DNA of 64,000 nt from Lytechinus variegatus (GCF_018143015.1 NC_054741.1:64206697-64270696), one strand, 5' to 3'. Positions 1-11,206 are shown, numbered from the stretch's first letter. The notes: a model not told the origin generated them from the sequence alone. A program made the numbers and translations.

Positions 1-157
1 TTTGCTATCTCCATAGCATCAGTGATCTCAATATTCAAATGCTCATAACTTTCTCATTATTTGTCCGATTTTCCTCAAACTTTCGTTGATCTGTTTCTTT
101 GATTTTTATGTTTTCACACAAGCTATCTTGTTCCAATGGTTTCATTCTCCTTTAACA
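1..157. repeat. Partial short inverted-repeat element, same family as 56057-56656
   Basis: The stretch matches the right half of the element at 56057-56656, sharing the order 'agtgatctcaat', 'cataactttct', 'tttgtccgatt', 'caaactttc' and ending in a 'tctccttta' tip. The left half lies outside the window. It is a non-coding dispersed repeat of a kind I recall as common in sea urchin genomes. Confidence 0.6.
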
Positions 158-567
158 ATTTGTGTAAATCAAACAAAATAATGAAAGCTTGATGTGCGAG
201 CTAAAAAAATGTGTGCAAATTGATATCAGAACTGGATATATTGTATATATATTGGTTATATATTAGTGTCATTTAACCCTCTTGAATGGGATTCATTACA
301 CAGGCAATGCGAGCGCGAAGCGCGAGCGAAAAATTTTATATAAAGTCTATTTTCCAATTCTTCCCCTCACCTTTTTTTTTGGTTTCCTTTCGGGGTCGGA
401 CCGGTCGTTACGAGGCTGTAAATTACACATCATGGGTAAAATACCTCTTTCTTACTTTTCTTTCTGTTTTTCGTAGTTTCTATCAAGGTAAAGAGTACAC
501 TTTTTCTGCAGGTTGTCAAAAAATAGGGGGGGGGGGGCCGGCTCGGCCCCCTCCTGGATCCGCGCCT
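158..567. mobile_element. Right end of a hAT-like non-autonomous element with a mirror-symmetric core and poly-G tract
   Basis: A perfect 20-bp mirror repeat sits at 309-328, a G tract at 525-537, and the segment ends in 'ctggatccgcgcctg' at 553-567, which looks like an inverted-repeat tip. The block from about 160 onward also matches 8975-9300, so both belong to one repeat family. The left end is not in the window, so no target duplication can be tested. The small open frames here are not real genes. Confidence 0.45.
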
Positions 568-1185
568 GTCCATGTATCTATACTTTTTATATTATCATCA
601 GTTTATCTATATGCCCAATTACAATCAGACTTCTAATTACCTTCATAAATTTTGTTGAATTATTTACTATGTCAATAATATCATATACACTTAAGTTTAT
701 ATTTTACTGTTATTGTGTTGTCTATAGGATAACTATTCTAATTTCATCGTTTCCTCAAAAATTGAATATGTTATCTTTGAATAATCTTTGTATTAGTGAT
801 ATTTCTTATTTGAATGTTATTGAATTCATTCATTGTTTAGAGCCTAAGTTACTCTTTATCTTTTTATGTACATATTGTCTTTTTATGTAAATAGTACCAA
901 TCTGAGCTTGTTATTCTGTATAAGGATATTTAAATAAATAAAATAATGAATAATATTTCTAAAGATCATTCCAGGGTGGATCCTATTCAAATAGTTAGAT
1001 GAGGGACCCGTCTTGCAAAGAGTTATACGATTTATCTGATTATCTTAAGCTATATGGAAATCCAACAATGTCATGATATTTCTTCCTCCAGGAAATTTGC
1101 ACGATGTCCTTTGTAAACACAAAGACGCACTTTGAATTTTCAAGAAAACAATGAATGTATGATTATACATCACCCCTAGAGTATA
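568..1185. other. AT-rich spacer, nothing recognised
   Basis: I see no gene, RNA or clear repeat boundary here. Short open frames lack any recognisable protein signature. Confidence 0.5.
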
Positions 1186-3245
1186 CACTGCAAAAACTGC
1201 GGTGTTGATTAAAAACTTGTCCGGAATCTATATATGACCACGCCAATGTACACCGGTTTGGTTTTGAAATTATTCCAGATAGGTGTTTATACAACACCAA
1301 CAAGGGCGCCGGAAGCGGGGGGGGGGCAGGGGGGGCACTTGCCCCCCCCCAACGAAAATTTTTGGGGGGCAAAACGAGATTTTGCCCCCCCCCCAATGTG
1401 CCCCCTAAAAGTAAAAAAATGATATTATTTAAGGACAAAAGTAAACGATGAAGGCACTTTTCTGCCTAAGAATTGTCATTTCCATTGTCAAAAATGAAAA
1501 AATTTCGCCCCTGACGGGGCAATTACACATCATAGTAAGCCTTACGTCTTTTGACGAATATGTCCCTCTGTGAAACATACCTTTGATAAGCGCCTTTTCC
1601 ATCTTATTACAGTGTGATAACGTTTAACCTTTTAATGAATACATTTCAGACTAAACCGAATGGCAAATTGAAAGTGGTTCACCAATGCTGTGTCGGCTAA
1701 CAAACGCGCGGTCGCCCAGAAACGCTCAGACCGGGGTGGTGTTTCATCAATATTTTCGTCCGACAAGTTGTCAGATCTGACAACTTTCGTATCCTGTATT
1801 CTGATTGGTTGAGAAGCATTGTTACCATAGCAACCCGGACCTGATATCACCAACGCGCGTGAACGCTAGTTACTCGAGCAACATATGGAATCGGAAAATA
1901 GCTGTAAAACCGAAAAGTTTAAAGAGTTATATAAGGCTTGAGTAGTTGCTTATTGGATAAATGAGAAGATGCTAGCTTGAGTCGGCGAATGGAGTGCAGA
2001 GCAGGAGTACTCATCTATCAACTAATCAAGCCTCTTCTTTTCTGGTTTACTGTCTTTATCAGGACTACGCTCATTTGAACAAAAAATTACTCGACTATCA
2101 ACTGTCCACTTCCTCCTATCAATTTCACTTCTTCCTCTATCCACTTTTTCGAAAACTCCACAAGGTGTACCGTCAACCACATCCGCTATTGGAATGTAAT
2201 TGTTTTCTTCTAAATAATGTTACATAATGTACATTATTAACTGCCGTAGTTTGTTAATTCATGATTATTTACAAATGAATATTTCCTGGAATTTGATCAT
2301 TTCCTAGTTATGGTCACATTTTCCCAAGAAAATATAAAGAAAAAAGAAGATTTTGAAGGGGTCATCCAAAAGTGCATCCCAGCCATACAAAACATGCCAA
2401 AGGAAACACATAAATCGAGTAATGTTATAAATTTTCAGAAAAGTTTAAAATTGTTAGACAATAATTAAGCAGGTCATATTTCTTTTTCCTCCAGTTACAA
2501 AATATGAAACGTTTTGCCTATGCATGGATAATCAGGGACTGACTATCTCCAATGCTGAGTTCAGAAATGATTTGCATAAAGTGGGGATATAAGTGCTTAT
2601 CGACGTCTGCCACGTCAGAACAGTATGACATTTTGAATTTGAAAAGACATTCATTAGAATGTATGTTGTTTCTGTTGTTACGCTTCTTCTGCTTGATACA
2701 CTCCTTGAAACTTATGATAATTGTGCTCTCTCGATCGCGTCGTCCGTGTATGTAAATGTACATAAATAAATATTTCTGAAAGGATAATGCATGAAAAATT
2801 TCTGGTATTTTGAGTCAATATAAGCGTATTACGTAATTTAATGGATCAGACACAAAAATCACATTTTGCGCGTAGATTTTATAGGTTCTCATAAACTCTT
2901 AGTATAGTCTTTCGTAGTGAATTCTATGTTTAATTCTCAAGAAATTTATTTTTGAATTCTCTTAGAAACACAACTATACTCCATTTTTACACAAAGTCCT
3001 TACGGGGGGTCCAACCCCCTCTCCCGCACGATCGCTTCGGTATCTCACGCTGTCAAATATATTGTGCCCCCTTCGGGATTTTGCCCCCCAAAAAAAAACT
3101 GAAAGTGTTCCGGCGCGCCTGAACACCAATTAGTGTTAAAACAGCATCGATTTAATTTCAAACCGGTGTTGTTTCAACACTTCTCTGGTGTGGTCATATA
3201 TAGATTCCGGACTGGTGTTAAATTAACACCGCGGTTTTTGCAGTG
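1186..3245. mobile_element. TA-flanked inverted-repeat element, split by a nested insertion
   Basis: The left arm (1186-1292) and right arm (3130-3245) are inverted copies of each other. Both start from 'cactgcaaaaac' and share 'tccggaatctatatatgacc' about 40 bp in. A TA dinucleotide borders each tip, as expected for Tc1/mariner-like insertions. Everything between the arms is a younger element (1301-3121), so the original was a MITE of roughly 240 bp. Confidence 0.7.
1301..3121. mobile_element. hAT-like non-autonomous element nested in the TA-flanked MITE
   Basis: The 8-bp target duplication AACACCAA is exact at 1293-1300 and 3122-3129. The tips are imperfect inverted repeats built around GGCGC(G)CCGGAA, each followed inward by C/G homopolymer tracts. 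The 1.8-kb interior has no transposase frame, so it depends on an outside enzyme. Half of another MITE (1733-1830, related to 4093-4251) is embedded. The 8-bp duplication points to the hAT superfamily; this is an inference because no protein is present. Confidence 0.75.
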
Positions 3246-3488
3246 TACTTTGACCAGACATGGAATTTAGATGTTGACGTTGCTGGTTTTCCGTAGTTTG
3301 ATTTGATTTATTTTTTTTCACTCTTGTTTTCTTCAAAATTCATAATAAAACATACAAAGTTAAACAAAAATTATAATTATAATTCATAATAATACATACA
3401 TGATAAACAAAGAATAATTGGATTACAATTTAAATTTGAAACGGCGAATATATATCCACTAACTATATATGTACAATAAGTTTGAAAA

Positions 3489-3645
3489 GAACAGCCTGGT
3501 GGTTGAGTCGCTGCCCGGAAAGCAGTAGATGGCAGGTTCGAATCCCACTGGTTCAATTTTTTTCTGACTTATGATTTATGATTTTCATACAGATCGAGCA
3601 TACTGATCTTATGATTTTCATTACGGATCGAGCATACTGATCTTA
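3489..3645 (+). repeat. tRNA-derived SINE-like repeat
   Basis: A tRNA-like head spans 3489-3554, with an internal B-box 'ggttcgaatcc' at 3535-3545 and an A-box-like stretch near 3497-3510. The arms pair poorly, so it is not a working tRNA. The tail holds two near copies of a 36-bp unit ending 'gatcgagcatactgatctta'. The flanks at 3246-3488 and 3646-4092 are AT-rich and show nothing else. Confidence 0.5.
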
Positions 3646-4092
3646 AAACAAATAGGAGTAATGCCGAAAATTTGTTAAACAAATTATAATTTCCTCCTAT
3701 AAAAAAAGCCTCTTAATTTACTAAGTTTGAAAAGGTTTCTAAAAAACAATAGTGATGGAACCTAAATTAAAAATAATGATTGTATTTCTGAGGTCCCTAA
3801 AAATACAAATAGTTTCATGATAATTGTTTTTCATAAGGTAAAGCACAGAATTAGCCCAACACTGTTTGGATTGACTACATAAGTTCAACAACTATGGCCA
3901 AAAATGAAATGAAAAGTTGATGTAGAAGAGTAAAAGAAAGAGAGAGAGGGGGGGGGGGGCAAAAAAAGTGTAGTTGGTCGTATCAATCCTATCTCTTTGT
4001 AAGACGGGGCCCAGAAGTCCATCCATTCGTTGGCTCGGTCTTAGGTCGTATAGGCGGTCGTATAGAGGTCGGAAAGGTGGAGTTTCTGATCT

Positions 4093-4251
4093 GGGGAGCG
4101 TTTCATCAATATTTTCATCCGACAAGTTGTCAGATCTGACATCTTTCCTTGATTCTGATTGGCTGAGAGGCTCTGTTCCTGTGGTAACTGTCGGATAAAA
4201 TGGTACTTGTCAGATAAAATGTCCGACAAGTCCTTTCATGAAACGCCCCCC
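4093..4251. mobile_element. Short MITE with GTTTCAT inverted ends
   Basis: The ends 'ggggagcgtttcat' and 'atgaaacgcccccc' are inverted copies, and the interior contains complementary 'gtccgacaag' / 'cttgtcgga'-type segments that would fold into a hairpin. Length is about 159 bp. A half copy lies at 1733-1830. Confidence 0.65.
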
Positions 4252-4406
4252 TGGACACATGCAGGAGGATGGTGAAGTATATAGGTTATGAGTGTGATTA
4301 TGACCAGTGTGACATACGGAGAGAAGAACAAAGAGGTGATGCTTAGTATAACTATTCGAGTAATTCTAGGAGAACAGCATAAAAACGCTGTTTAAAAGTT
4401 TAAGCA

Positions 4407-4540
4407 CGTTGTTTAAGCCCGTCACTCTAACAACTATTGTTTAAACTTTTAAACAACTATACTTTTCAAACACGTTGTCTAAAAGTTTAGATAATTACAA
4501 ACAATTAAACAATTTGTTTGAGTGACAGGCTCAAACAATG
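4407..4540. repeat. Hairpin-forming inverted repeat
   Basis: The 27-bp segments at 4407-4433 and 4514-4540 are inverted copies with about four mismatches. The loop is made of variants of 'gtttaaaagttta'. It probably is the remains of a short inverted-repeat transposon, but no target duplication was found. Confidence 0.45.
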
Positions 4541-4724
4541 AGTGTGTCTTTTTTTTTTTTGCTTATAGTCGAAGAAAGGTCGGAGTATCTGTGCATGCAC
4601 AGGAGATTCACAGAACGAAGGGGAACATCTTTTTTTGCTGGGTGTGTGTTTTGCGCTGTTGGTTACAGCAGCAAGAGCTGACTGTTGTTTCAGAATGTGT
4701 TCATATCTACTCTGGATATGAACA

Positions 4725-5912
4725 CAGTGGCGTACCGTGGGTCACGGCATGGGGGGGCACCAGCAAAAATTTGAGTCACTGAGTGAGCGCGCGAAGCGCG
4801 CTCAATTGTCAGGTATACTGACCTAATAGAGACATTTTAAGGAAGCACTTGTAGTCATTGTAATCATTAATAAAAATACGCATCTCAGCAATCAAATAAT
4901 GCTAACGCAATGCGCGAGCTGAAAATTTTTGATATTTAGACCTAAAAAGGGACATTATAATCGATTTTGTAATCATAAAACGTACCTGTCTCGCTAAACA
5001 ATGCGAGCGCGAAGCTCGAGCCAAAATTTTTGTATTTATTGACCTCAAACAGGGATATCTTAAGGACTATATTTAAGGAATCCCTCAATAGTATACATAT
5101 CTCACCATAGTCATCTAATGCGAGTGCCAAGCGCTTGCTGATTTTGTTAGAATTATATCTGAACACATGAAGCACTTTGTGTAGTCATTGTAATCATGAT
5201 TACCATACGCATCTCACTAAGCAAATATTGCGAGCGCGAAGCGCGAGCTGAAAATTTAGATAATTCAGACCTGAAGCGGGGCATTCTAAGGCTTGCTTGT
5301 AGGAATTCACTAAGACCATACGTATTTCACTAACCAAATGATGCGAGCGCGAAGCGCGAGCTGAAAATTTTTTATATTCAGATCAGAAAAGGGGACATTT
5401 TAAGGACTGATTTTAGGAATTCACGGAGAGCAGACTTATCTCACCAATCCACTGATACGAACGTAATCACGGACAGGAAATGTTTTATATTAAGACCTTA
5501 ACATGGGGCAATCATTTTAAGTAGTCATTAAAAAAGAAGCATATGTCACTACATAAAACAATAATATATTTGGTGTATATTGACTTGAAACGGGAGTTTT
5601 TCGTACAACAGGTTTATAATGTATATCTCTAAACAGACAATGCGAGCACCAGGAACAATGACAACATAGGCCCTGAGCAAATTATGTTTCATAAAGTTAT
5701 GATAAAAATGTTTCCCATGTAATATAACATAACATGATTATAATGTAATATACATGTACCATTATATTGATTAATAATTTCTTCTTTCCCACTACGTTCC
5801 TCTTACTTTCTCCCTCTTTTTCTCCTTTTCCCCGTTTTTTTTTTTTTTTTGTCAGCCGATTGGGGGGGGGGGCACGTGCCCCCCATGCCCCCCCCCCGTA
5901 GTTACGCCACTG
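4725..5912. mobile_element. hAT-like non-autonomous element carrying mirror-repeat units
   Basis: The exact 8-bp target duplication TATGAACA lies at 4717-4724 and 5913-5920. The tips are CAGTGGCGTA and its complement. G or C runs follow each tip. The interior is a run of diverged units about 110-130 bp long, each with a core like 'gcgagcgcgaagcgcgagc' (for example 5230, 5343), followed by 'tgaaaattt', 'gacctgaaa' and 'gggacatttta'. No transposase is encoded. The 8-bp duplication suggests hAT mobilisation. Confidence 0.8.
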
Positions 5913-6093
5913 TATGAACATATAATGTTCTAAGAAAGCTGTCGGGTTTTGCGCAACTACTGCGCTGCTCCGGTCTCCGCACCGGTTGAGCTTCGCGCGT
6001 GTAGCGTGAATTTCCCCATGTTCTCTCCACGAGTTATTCCAATTAATTACAGTATGGCAGAGCTTCCACGGCCTAGGTTTAGTCGGGCGAATC

Positions 6094-6490
6094 CATGACA
6101 CATGCTCCGGCGACGATTGCTCCGGTGACAAATGCTCCCCAAAATGCGACATTTGCTCCGCGACATTTGCTCCTCGACATTTGCTCCGTCGACATTTGCT
6201 CCGCCGATATCTGCTCCACCGACTATTGCTCCGCCGAAATATGCTCCGCCGACTGTTGCTCCGCCGACATTTGCTCCGCCGACAGTTGCTCCGCCGACAG
6301 TTGCTCCGCCGACAGTTACTCCGCCGACAGTTGCTCCACCGACAATTGCTCCACAATAAGCGGCAAATGCTCCTGCGACAAATGCTACCCGGACGACACA
6401 TGCTCCGGCGACAATTGCTCCGCCAATATTTGCTCCGCTGAAATTTGCTCCGCATGTACGGACAAATGCTCCGCTGATAATAGCTCCGCC
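6094..6490 (+). repeat. 15-bp tandem array, left arm of the TU-like element
   Basis: The consensus unit is TTGCTCCGCCGACAG, repeated about 26 times with substitutions mostly confined to the last five bases. The array has open frames in several phases because the unit is a multiple of three and lacks stops. The minus-strand frame reads as repeats of the type GGATV/GGANV. I treat the frames as a by-product of the repeat. Confidence 0.85.
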
Positions 6491-6989
6491 GAAAATGCCA
6501 TCCACCGAAAAATTATTGTTGGTTTTTTTGTAAAACTAACAACGCTTCTTCTCCAAAGCTGTATGGTCATTATCATTATTCTATATATTTTTAACATTCC
6601 TAATTGAATTGTTCAGCGGAAAGAAATAGTTTGGCTCAAATTAAATTCCTCATCAGCGCTTTTATCCCGATTATTTCTCCCTTTCTTTCCTTGAAAAGCA
6701 CCTCCCCCGTCCCTCTCTCCTGTTTTAATTTTTTCTCTCTCTCTGTCTGCATTCCTAGTAACTTCTGTTCCTATTTCTCTTACAACCTCTCCCTTCTTCT
6801 CCTTTCTCGCTCTAATGCTATTTTGGTCTGTTTTCACTGTTTATTCTTTTAACTTTTTCCTACCCCCTCTAATGGAATTGAAAACTAATAAAGTTTTACA
6901 ATCTTGTTAGAAAGGTGTTTCCTGTCACTTTCACTCCATTTTTTCATTATTTTTTCCCTTCAATTACGTGCAGTGTGAAAACAACTCTC

Positions 6990-7310
6990 CTCTTGAAGGA
7001 CATGTCCACCCCAAGAAAAAGTTGATTTGAATAAAAAGAGAAAAATCAAACAAGCGTAACACTGAAAATTTCATCGAAATCGGATGTAAAATAAGAAAGC
7101 TATGATATTTTTAAGTTTCGCTTAATTTCACAAAATAGTTATATGCACATCCTGGTCGGTATTCAAATGAGAGAAATGATGACATCACTCACTATTTCTT
7201 TTGTATTTTATTATAAGAAATATACAATATTCAAATTTTCTCCTCATTTTCCTGTGAAAAAAGTCTTATTTCTCCCTGAACATGTGGAATTATCATTGTT
7301 TAACATTTCT
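6990..7310 (+). repeat. Dispersed non-coding repeat inside the TU-like element
   Basis: The segment contains the phrases 'ccaccccaagaaaaagttga', 'aaatttcatcgaaatcgg' and 'gcacatcctggtcggtat'. I recall near-identical text as a very abundant repeat in sea urchin genomes. No ends could be fixed with certainty. Confidence 0.45.
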
Positions 7311-7379
7311 TTGAAGGGGTAGTCCTAATAGTCATTTCTTAGCTTTATTCTTATAAATCAACATAAATATATGATATCA

Positions 7380-9297
7380 TAATCCTTATTTGAATAATGC
7401 AATCGCGAGCGCGAACAATTTCTTTTTTATTGTATGTGTTTTGTCCTAAAATTTGAACATTCTGGACAATGATATCATGAAAAGATGTGTATGCAACTGG
7501 ATAAAAACTACAAATGCGAAGCGCTTTGAACTGATCAAAAAGGTACCTAAATTTGCCTACAGTTAGCCATGAAGGAGTTACATATTTTAAAAATCAAATA
7601 ATGCGAGCGCGAAGCGCGAGCTGAATTTTTTTTACATTTCTAAAAAATGGATATAACACTTTTTGTGATTTCAACACGATAGGTATACAACTAAACAATT
7701 GATGCGAGCGCGAAATGCGAGCGGAAAATTTCGAGATTAAGACCTAAAACGAGATACTCTATTCATGTTTTGTAAATTATGTAAAGGATGAGTAATTGGG
7801 GATCTTTCTAACGCTAATAATGCGAGCGCAAAGCGCAAGCAATTTTTTTTTATATACGTTTTGAACTGATTGAAAAGGTACCTGTTAAGAAATGCTTGCA
7901 GTTAGCCATGAAGACTCTACATATTTCAGCAATCAAATAATACGAGCGCGAAGCGCAAGCTGAACATTTTTACCTTTCTACATATATAGAATGAAAAATT
8001 TTAATCAATTTCTTTAATCGTGAACAGGATATCTATATAACTAAACGATTGATGCGAGCGCGAAGCGCGAGCGACAAAATTCGAAATTTAGTCCTAAAAA
8101 CGGGACACTCTATTCATGTTTTGTAAATCATGAATAGGATGAGTAATAGGGGATCTTCCTGTATTAATAATGCAAGAACAGAGCACGAGCAGAAAATTGT
8201 TGATATTTTAATCTGAAACTAAATAATGATTTAAATAGAGAACAAGTTGCGTAACTATCTGATGAAACATGCTCGCGTGTGTTTCATATTTAGACCTAGA
8301 AACTAGGCATTCTAAATATATCTTTTATCATGAAAATCAATAAAAAAGGTGTATTTCAGCTCTATATTTCAAGCAATTTGTAGGAAAATTGTGAGGTGGA
8401 TATGGATTGTACTTAAAAAACAGCTAACATTTTTCATTATTATTACTTTAGGTTTTGACAAGAGACCGGGACATCATTAGGACAAGTCATCACATGATCT
8501 TCCTATTCCTCTTGCTAAGTGCGAGATGAAACAAAAGGGACAATTTAATTATAAAATTATTTATCTTATTTATTAAGCTAATATGCCTAAATAGGGCACG
8601 AAGTTATGGCCTGAAAACTGGACATTTCAAGAATGAATGAGATGCATGAGTAAATACATTTTTAACAATTAATGCAAGCGCAAATCGCGAGCCGAAACTT
8701 TTGATAGACTGTCACGAAATGTGGATTTTAAGAAGTTTGATGTATAATCAATATTGATACATACATTACTTGCCAATCAAAATGCGAGCGTGCAGCGCTA
8801 GCTGATACGTTTTGACAGTCAGATCTGCAAGGGATATTTTGAAAACTTTATGGAATACACGAAAATAATAAAGGTAACTGATAAGTTAACATTTGCAAGC
8901 GTGTAGCACGAGCAGAAAATATTAATGTTCGGATCGTAAACTTAACATTTAAAAAAAAATCACTTTAAAACAATTATCAATTTGTAAATCAAACAAAATA
9001 ATGAAAGTTCGATTTCCGCGGCGAAATATCTTTTGCATATTGACTTCCAAACTTGATATTTAAGCTCCATATTAAACAAGATACGTAAATCAACTAACAG
9101 GCAATGCGAGCACGAAGTGCGAGCGAAAATTTTATATAGTGAAATATGAGAGATTCTTTTTATTTTCCAAGTCTTTCACTTGTCTTTCTCTTCTTTTTTC
9201 TCTTTTCTCTGTTTTTTTTTCTTTTCCCCCTTTTTTTTATCTTTATTTGCTCCGCCAATAAGGGGGGACCCGGGCCCCTCGCCCCTTGGATTCGCCT
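7380..9297. repeat. Array of diverged mirror-core units, hAT-like right end
   Basis: About twelve diverged units carry the core 'gcgagcgcgaagcgcgagc' or a decayed form (for example 7603, 7804, 8053, 8663, 9104). They are spaced roughly 100-250 bp apart. The right end 'cccttggattcgcctatg' (about 9280-9297) after a G/C-rich tract resembles the tip at 553-567. The left tip was not found. Confidence 0.55.
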
Positions 9298-9504
9298 ATG
9301 ATATAAAGTGGCACAACAACTTGAATGGTAAAACAAAACAATACAAAAAGTATTAAAACGCAAAAGAATATAACAAATATTTTCGTCAGAGCAAGTGTCT
9401 TGTTTTCTTTTAGGCCTAGTAACTGTAAGTAGAGCAATCGTGAGCAGAGCAATTGTTATTCGAGGAGCATTTGTCACAGGTATTTTACTTAGGTCTTATA
9501 TTTA

Positions 9505-9955
9505 TTTTTTAAAGCAACATGCCGAGAAACTGTCGATGGAGCAATTGTGGACGGAGCAACTATTGGCGGAGCATTTGTCCCTACATGCGGAGCAAATGTC
9601 GGTGGAGCAACTGTCCCTACATGCGGAGCAAATATTGGCGGAGCAATTGTCGCCGGAGCATGTGTCGTTCGGGTAGCATTTGTCGCTAAATGTGGAGCAA
9701 TTGTCGGTGGAGCAACTGTCGGCGGAGTAACTGTCGGCGGAGCAACTGTCGGCGGAGCAAATTTCGGCGGAGCAACAGTCGGCGGAGCAAATTTCGGCGG
9801 AGCAATAGTCGGCGGAGCAAATATCGGCGGAGCAAATGTCGGCGGAGCAAATGTCGGCGGAGCAAATGTCGAGGAGCAAATGTCGCGGAGCAAATGTCGC
9901 ATTTTGGGGAGCATTTGTCACCGGAGCAATCGTCGCTGGAGCATGTGTCATGGAT
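9505..9955 (-). repeat. 15-bp tandem array, right arm of the TU-like element
   Basis: This is the same 15-bp unit as at 6094-6490 in opposite orientation, with about 29 copies. It is longer than the left arm, as expected if copy number changes by slippage or unequal exchange. The outer end is the inverted copy of the left outer end. Confidence 0.85.
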
Positions 9956-10217
9956 TCCCTTTGTCGGGTGAAGGTGGGTTTAGATTAATGACAAGCCGCC
10001 ATGCCTCAGCTGGATCAAAGCTATTGCTTCGATACAGTACATGTACGGGAGAAGAAATACAAATATGTAAAGTTATACATGTACAACAGCTTTTGGCAAC
10101 TCTTTTTTATTTAAATATTGTAAAGAAATGGATGAAGAGAACAATGGTAGGCGTAGCTTAAATCAAGGTTCCCCAGAGCTATCTACCCTTTGGAAAAATT
10201 GGTGATGCCGAAAAAAT

Positions 10218-10288
10218 GTCTCTGCCGGGAATCGAACCCGGGCCCCCAGCTTTGAACGCCGGTGCCTTAACCACTAGACCACAGAGAC
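10218..10288 (-). tRNA. tRNA-like gene with UCA anticodon (copy 1)
   Basis: The 71-nt minus-strand sequence folds as a complete cloverleaf: a perfect 7-bp acceptor stem, a 4-bp D stem with GG in its loop, a 5-bp anticodon stem with a 7-nt loop, a 4-nt variable region, and a perfect 5-bp T stem with a TTCGATT loop. The loop GTTCAAA puts U at position 33 and UCA at 34-36, which would read UGA. A run of six T starts one base past the 3' end, a normal Pol III stop. The D and T arms resemble tRNA-Glu. The short variable region and 7-bp acceptor rule out a selenocysteine tRNA. It may be the head of a tRNA-derived repeat rather than a working tRNA. Confidence 0.6.
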
Positions 10289-10444
10289 GGGTTAGTGGCT
10301 AGGCCGAACCCAATTCGATTGACCGTCAGATAGACAGATTTTCGACACTATACCAATTATAATTTCCTTTGTCGGGTGGAGGTGGGTTTTCCAGACCCTT
10401 GTCCCTCCTACCTTTTGGGAGAGATTTCCGCCCCTGGCGGCTTG

Positions 10445-10475
<31 letters not shown>

Positions 10476-10624
10476 AAAGTTATACATGTACAACAGCTTT
10501 TGGCAACTCTTTTTTATTTAAATATTGTAAAGAAATGGATGAAGAGAACAATGGTAGGCGTAGCTTAAATCAAGGTTCCCCAGAGCTATCTACCCTTTGG
10601 AAAAATTGGTGATGCCGAAAAAAT

Positions 10625-10695
10625 GTCTCTGCCGGGAATCGAACCCGGGCCCCCAGCTTTGAACGCCGGTGCCTTAACCACTAGACCACAGAGAC
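10625..10695 (-). tRNA. tRNA-like gene with UCA anticodon (copy 2)
   Basis: This copy is identical in sequence to the one at 10218-10288, including the UCA anticodon and the T-run terminator. It lies in the second direct copy of the repeat block. Confidence 0.6.
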
Positions 10696-11136
10696 GGTTA
10701 GTAGCTAGGGCGAGCCCGATCCGATTGACCGTCAGATAGACAGATTTTCGACACTATACCAATTCCTTTGTCGGGTGAAGGTGAGTTTTGAACAATGACA
10801 AGCCGCCATGCCTCAGCTGGATCACCAATTTTTCCAAAGGGTAGATAGCTCTGGGGAACCTTGATTTAAGCTACGCCTACCATTGTTCTCTTCATCCATT
10901 TCTTTACAATATTTAAATAAAAGAGTTGCCAAAAGCTGTTGTACATGTATAACTTTACACATTTGTATTTCTTCTCCCATATGTGTACTGTATCGAAGCA
11001 ATAGCTTTGATCCAGCTGAGGCATGGCGGCTTGTCATTGTTCAAAACTCACCTTCACCCGACAAAGGAATTGGTATAGTGTCGAAAATCTGTCTATCTGA
11101 CGGTCAATCGGATCGGGCTCGCCCTAGCTACTAACC

Positions 11137-11206
11137 GTCTCTGTGGTCTAGTGGTTAAGGCACCGGCGTTCAAAGCTGGGGCCCGGGTTCGATTCCCGGC
11201 AGAGAC
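11137..11206 (+). tRNA. tRNA-like gene with UCA anticodon (copy 3, inverted)
   Basis: This is the inverted copy. It lacks one G of the variable region (70 nt) but keeps all stems, the UCA anticodon and the T-run terminator at 11208-11213. Confidence 0.6.

Larger units (their letters stand above)
6088..9960. mobile_element. TU-like foldback element with 15-bp repeat arms
   Basis: Two arrays of a 15-bp unit face each other, at 6094-6490 and 9505-9955. Their outer 120 bp are almost identical in inverted order, starting at 'gaatccatgacacatgctcc'. Candidate 8-bp target copies are TAGTCGGG (6080-6087) and TTGTCGGG (9961-9968), with one mismatch. The design matches the TU transposons described from Strongylocentrotus, whose inverted arms have an outer domain of 15-bp tandem repeats and 8-bp target duplications. 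No transposase is seen inside. The interior holds other repeats (6990-7310 and 7380-9297). Confidence 0.7.

Noticed and set aside
6047-6505. 152-codon minus-strand frame resembling a pentapeptide-repeat protein
   Set aside because: It is produced by the 15-bp repeat arm, several other frames are equally open, and the inverted arm gives the same frames.
9547-10161. 204-codon plus-strand frame
   Set aside because: It runs from the 15-bp array through the element boundary into unrelated repeat DNA, so it is not a gene.
10218-10288. Selenocysteine tRNA
   Set aside because: The UCA anticodon fits, but the acceptor stem is 7 bp and the long variable arm is missing.
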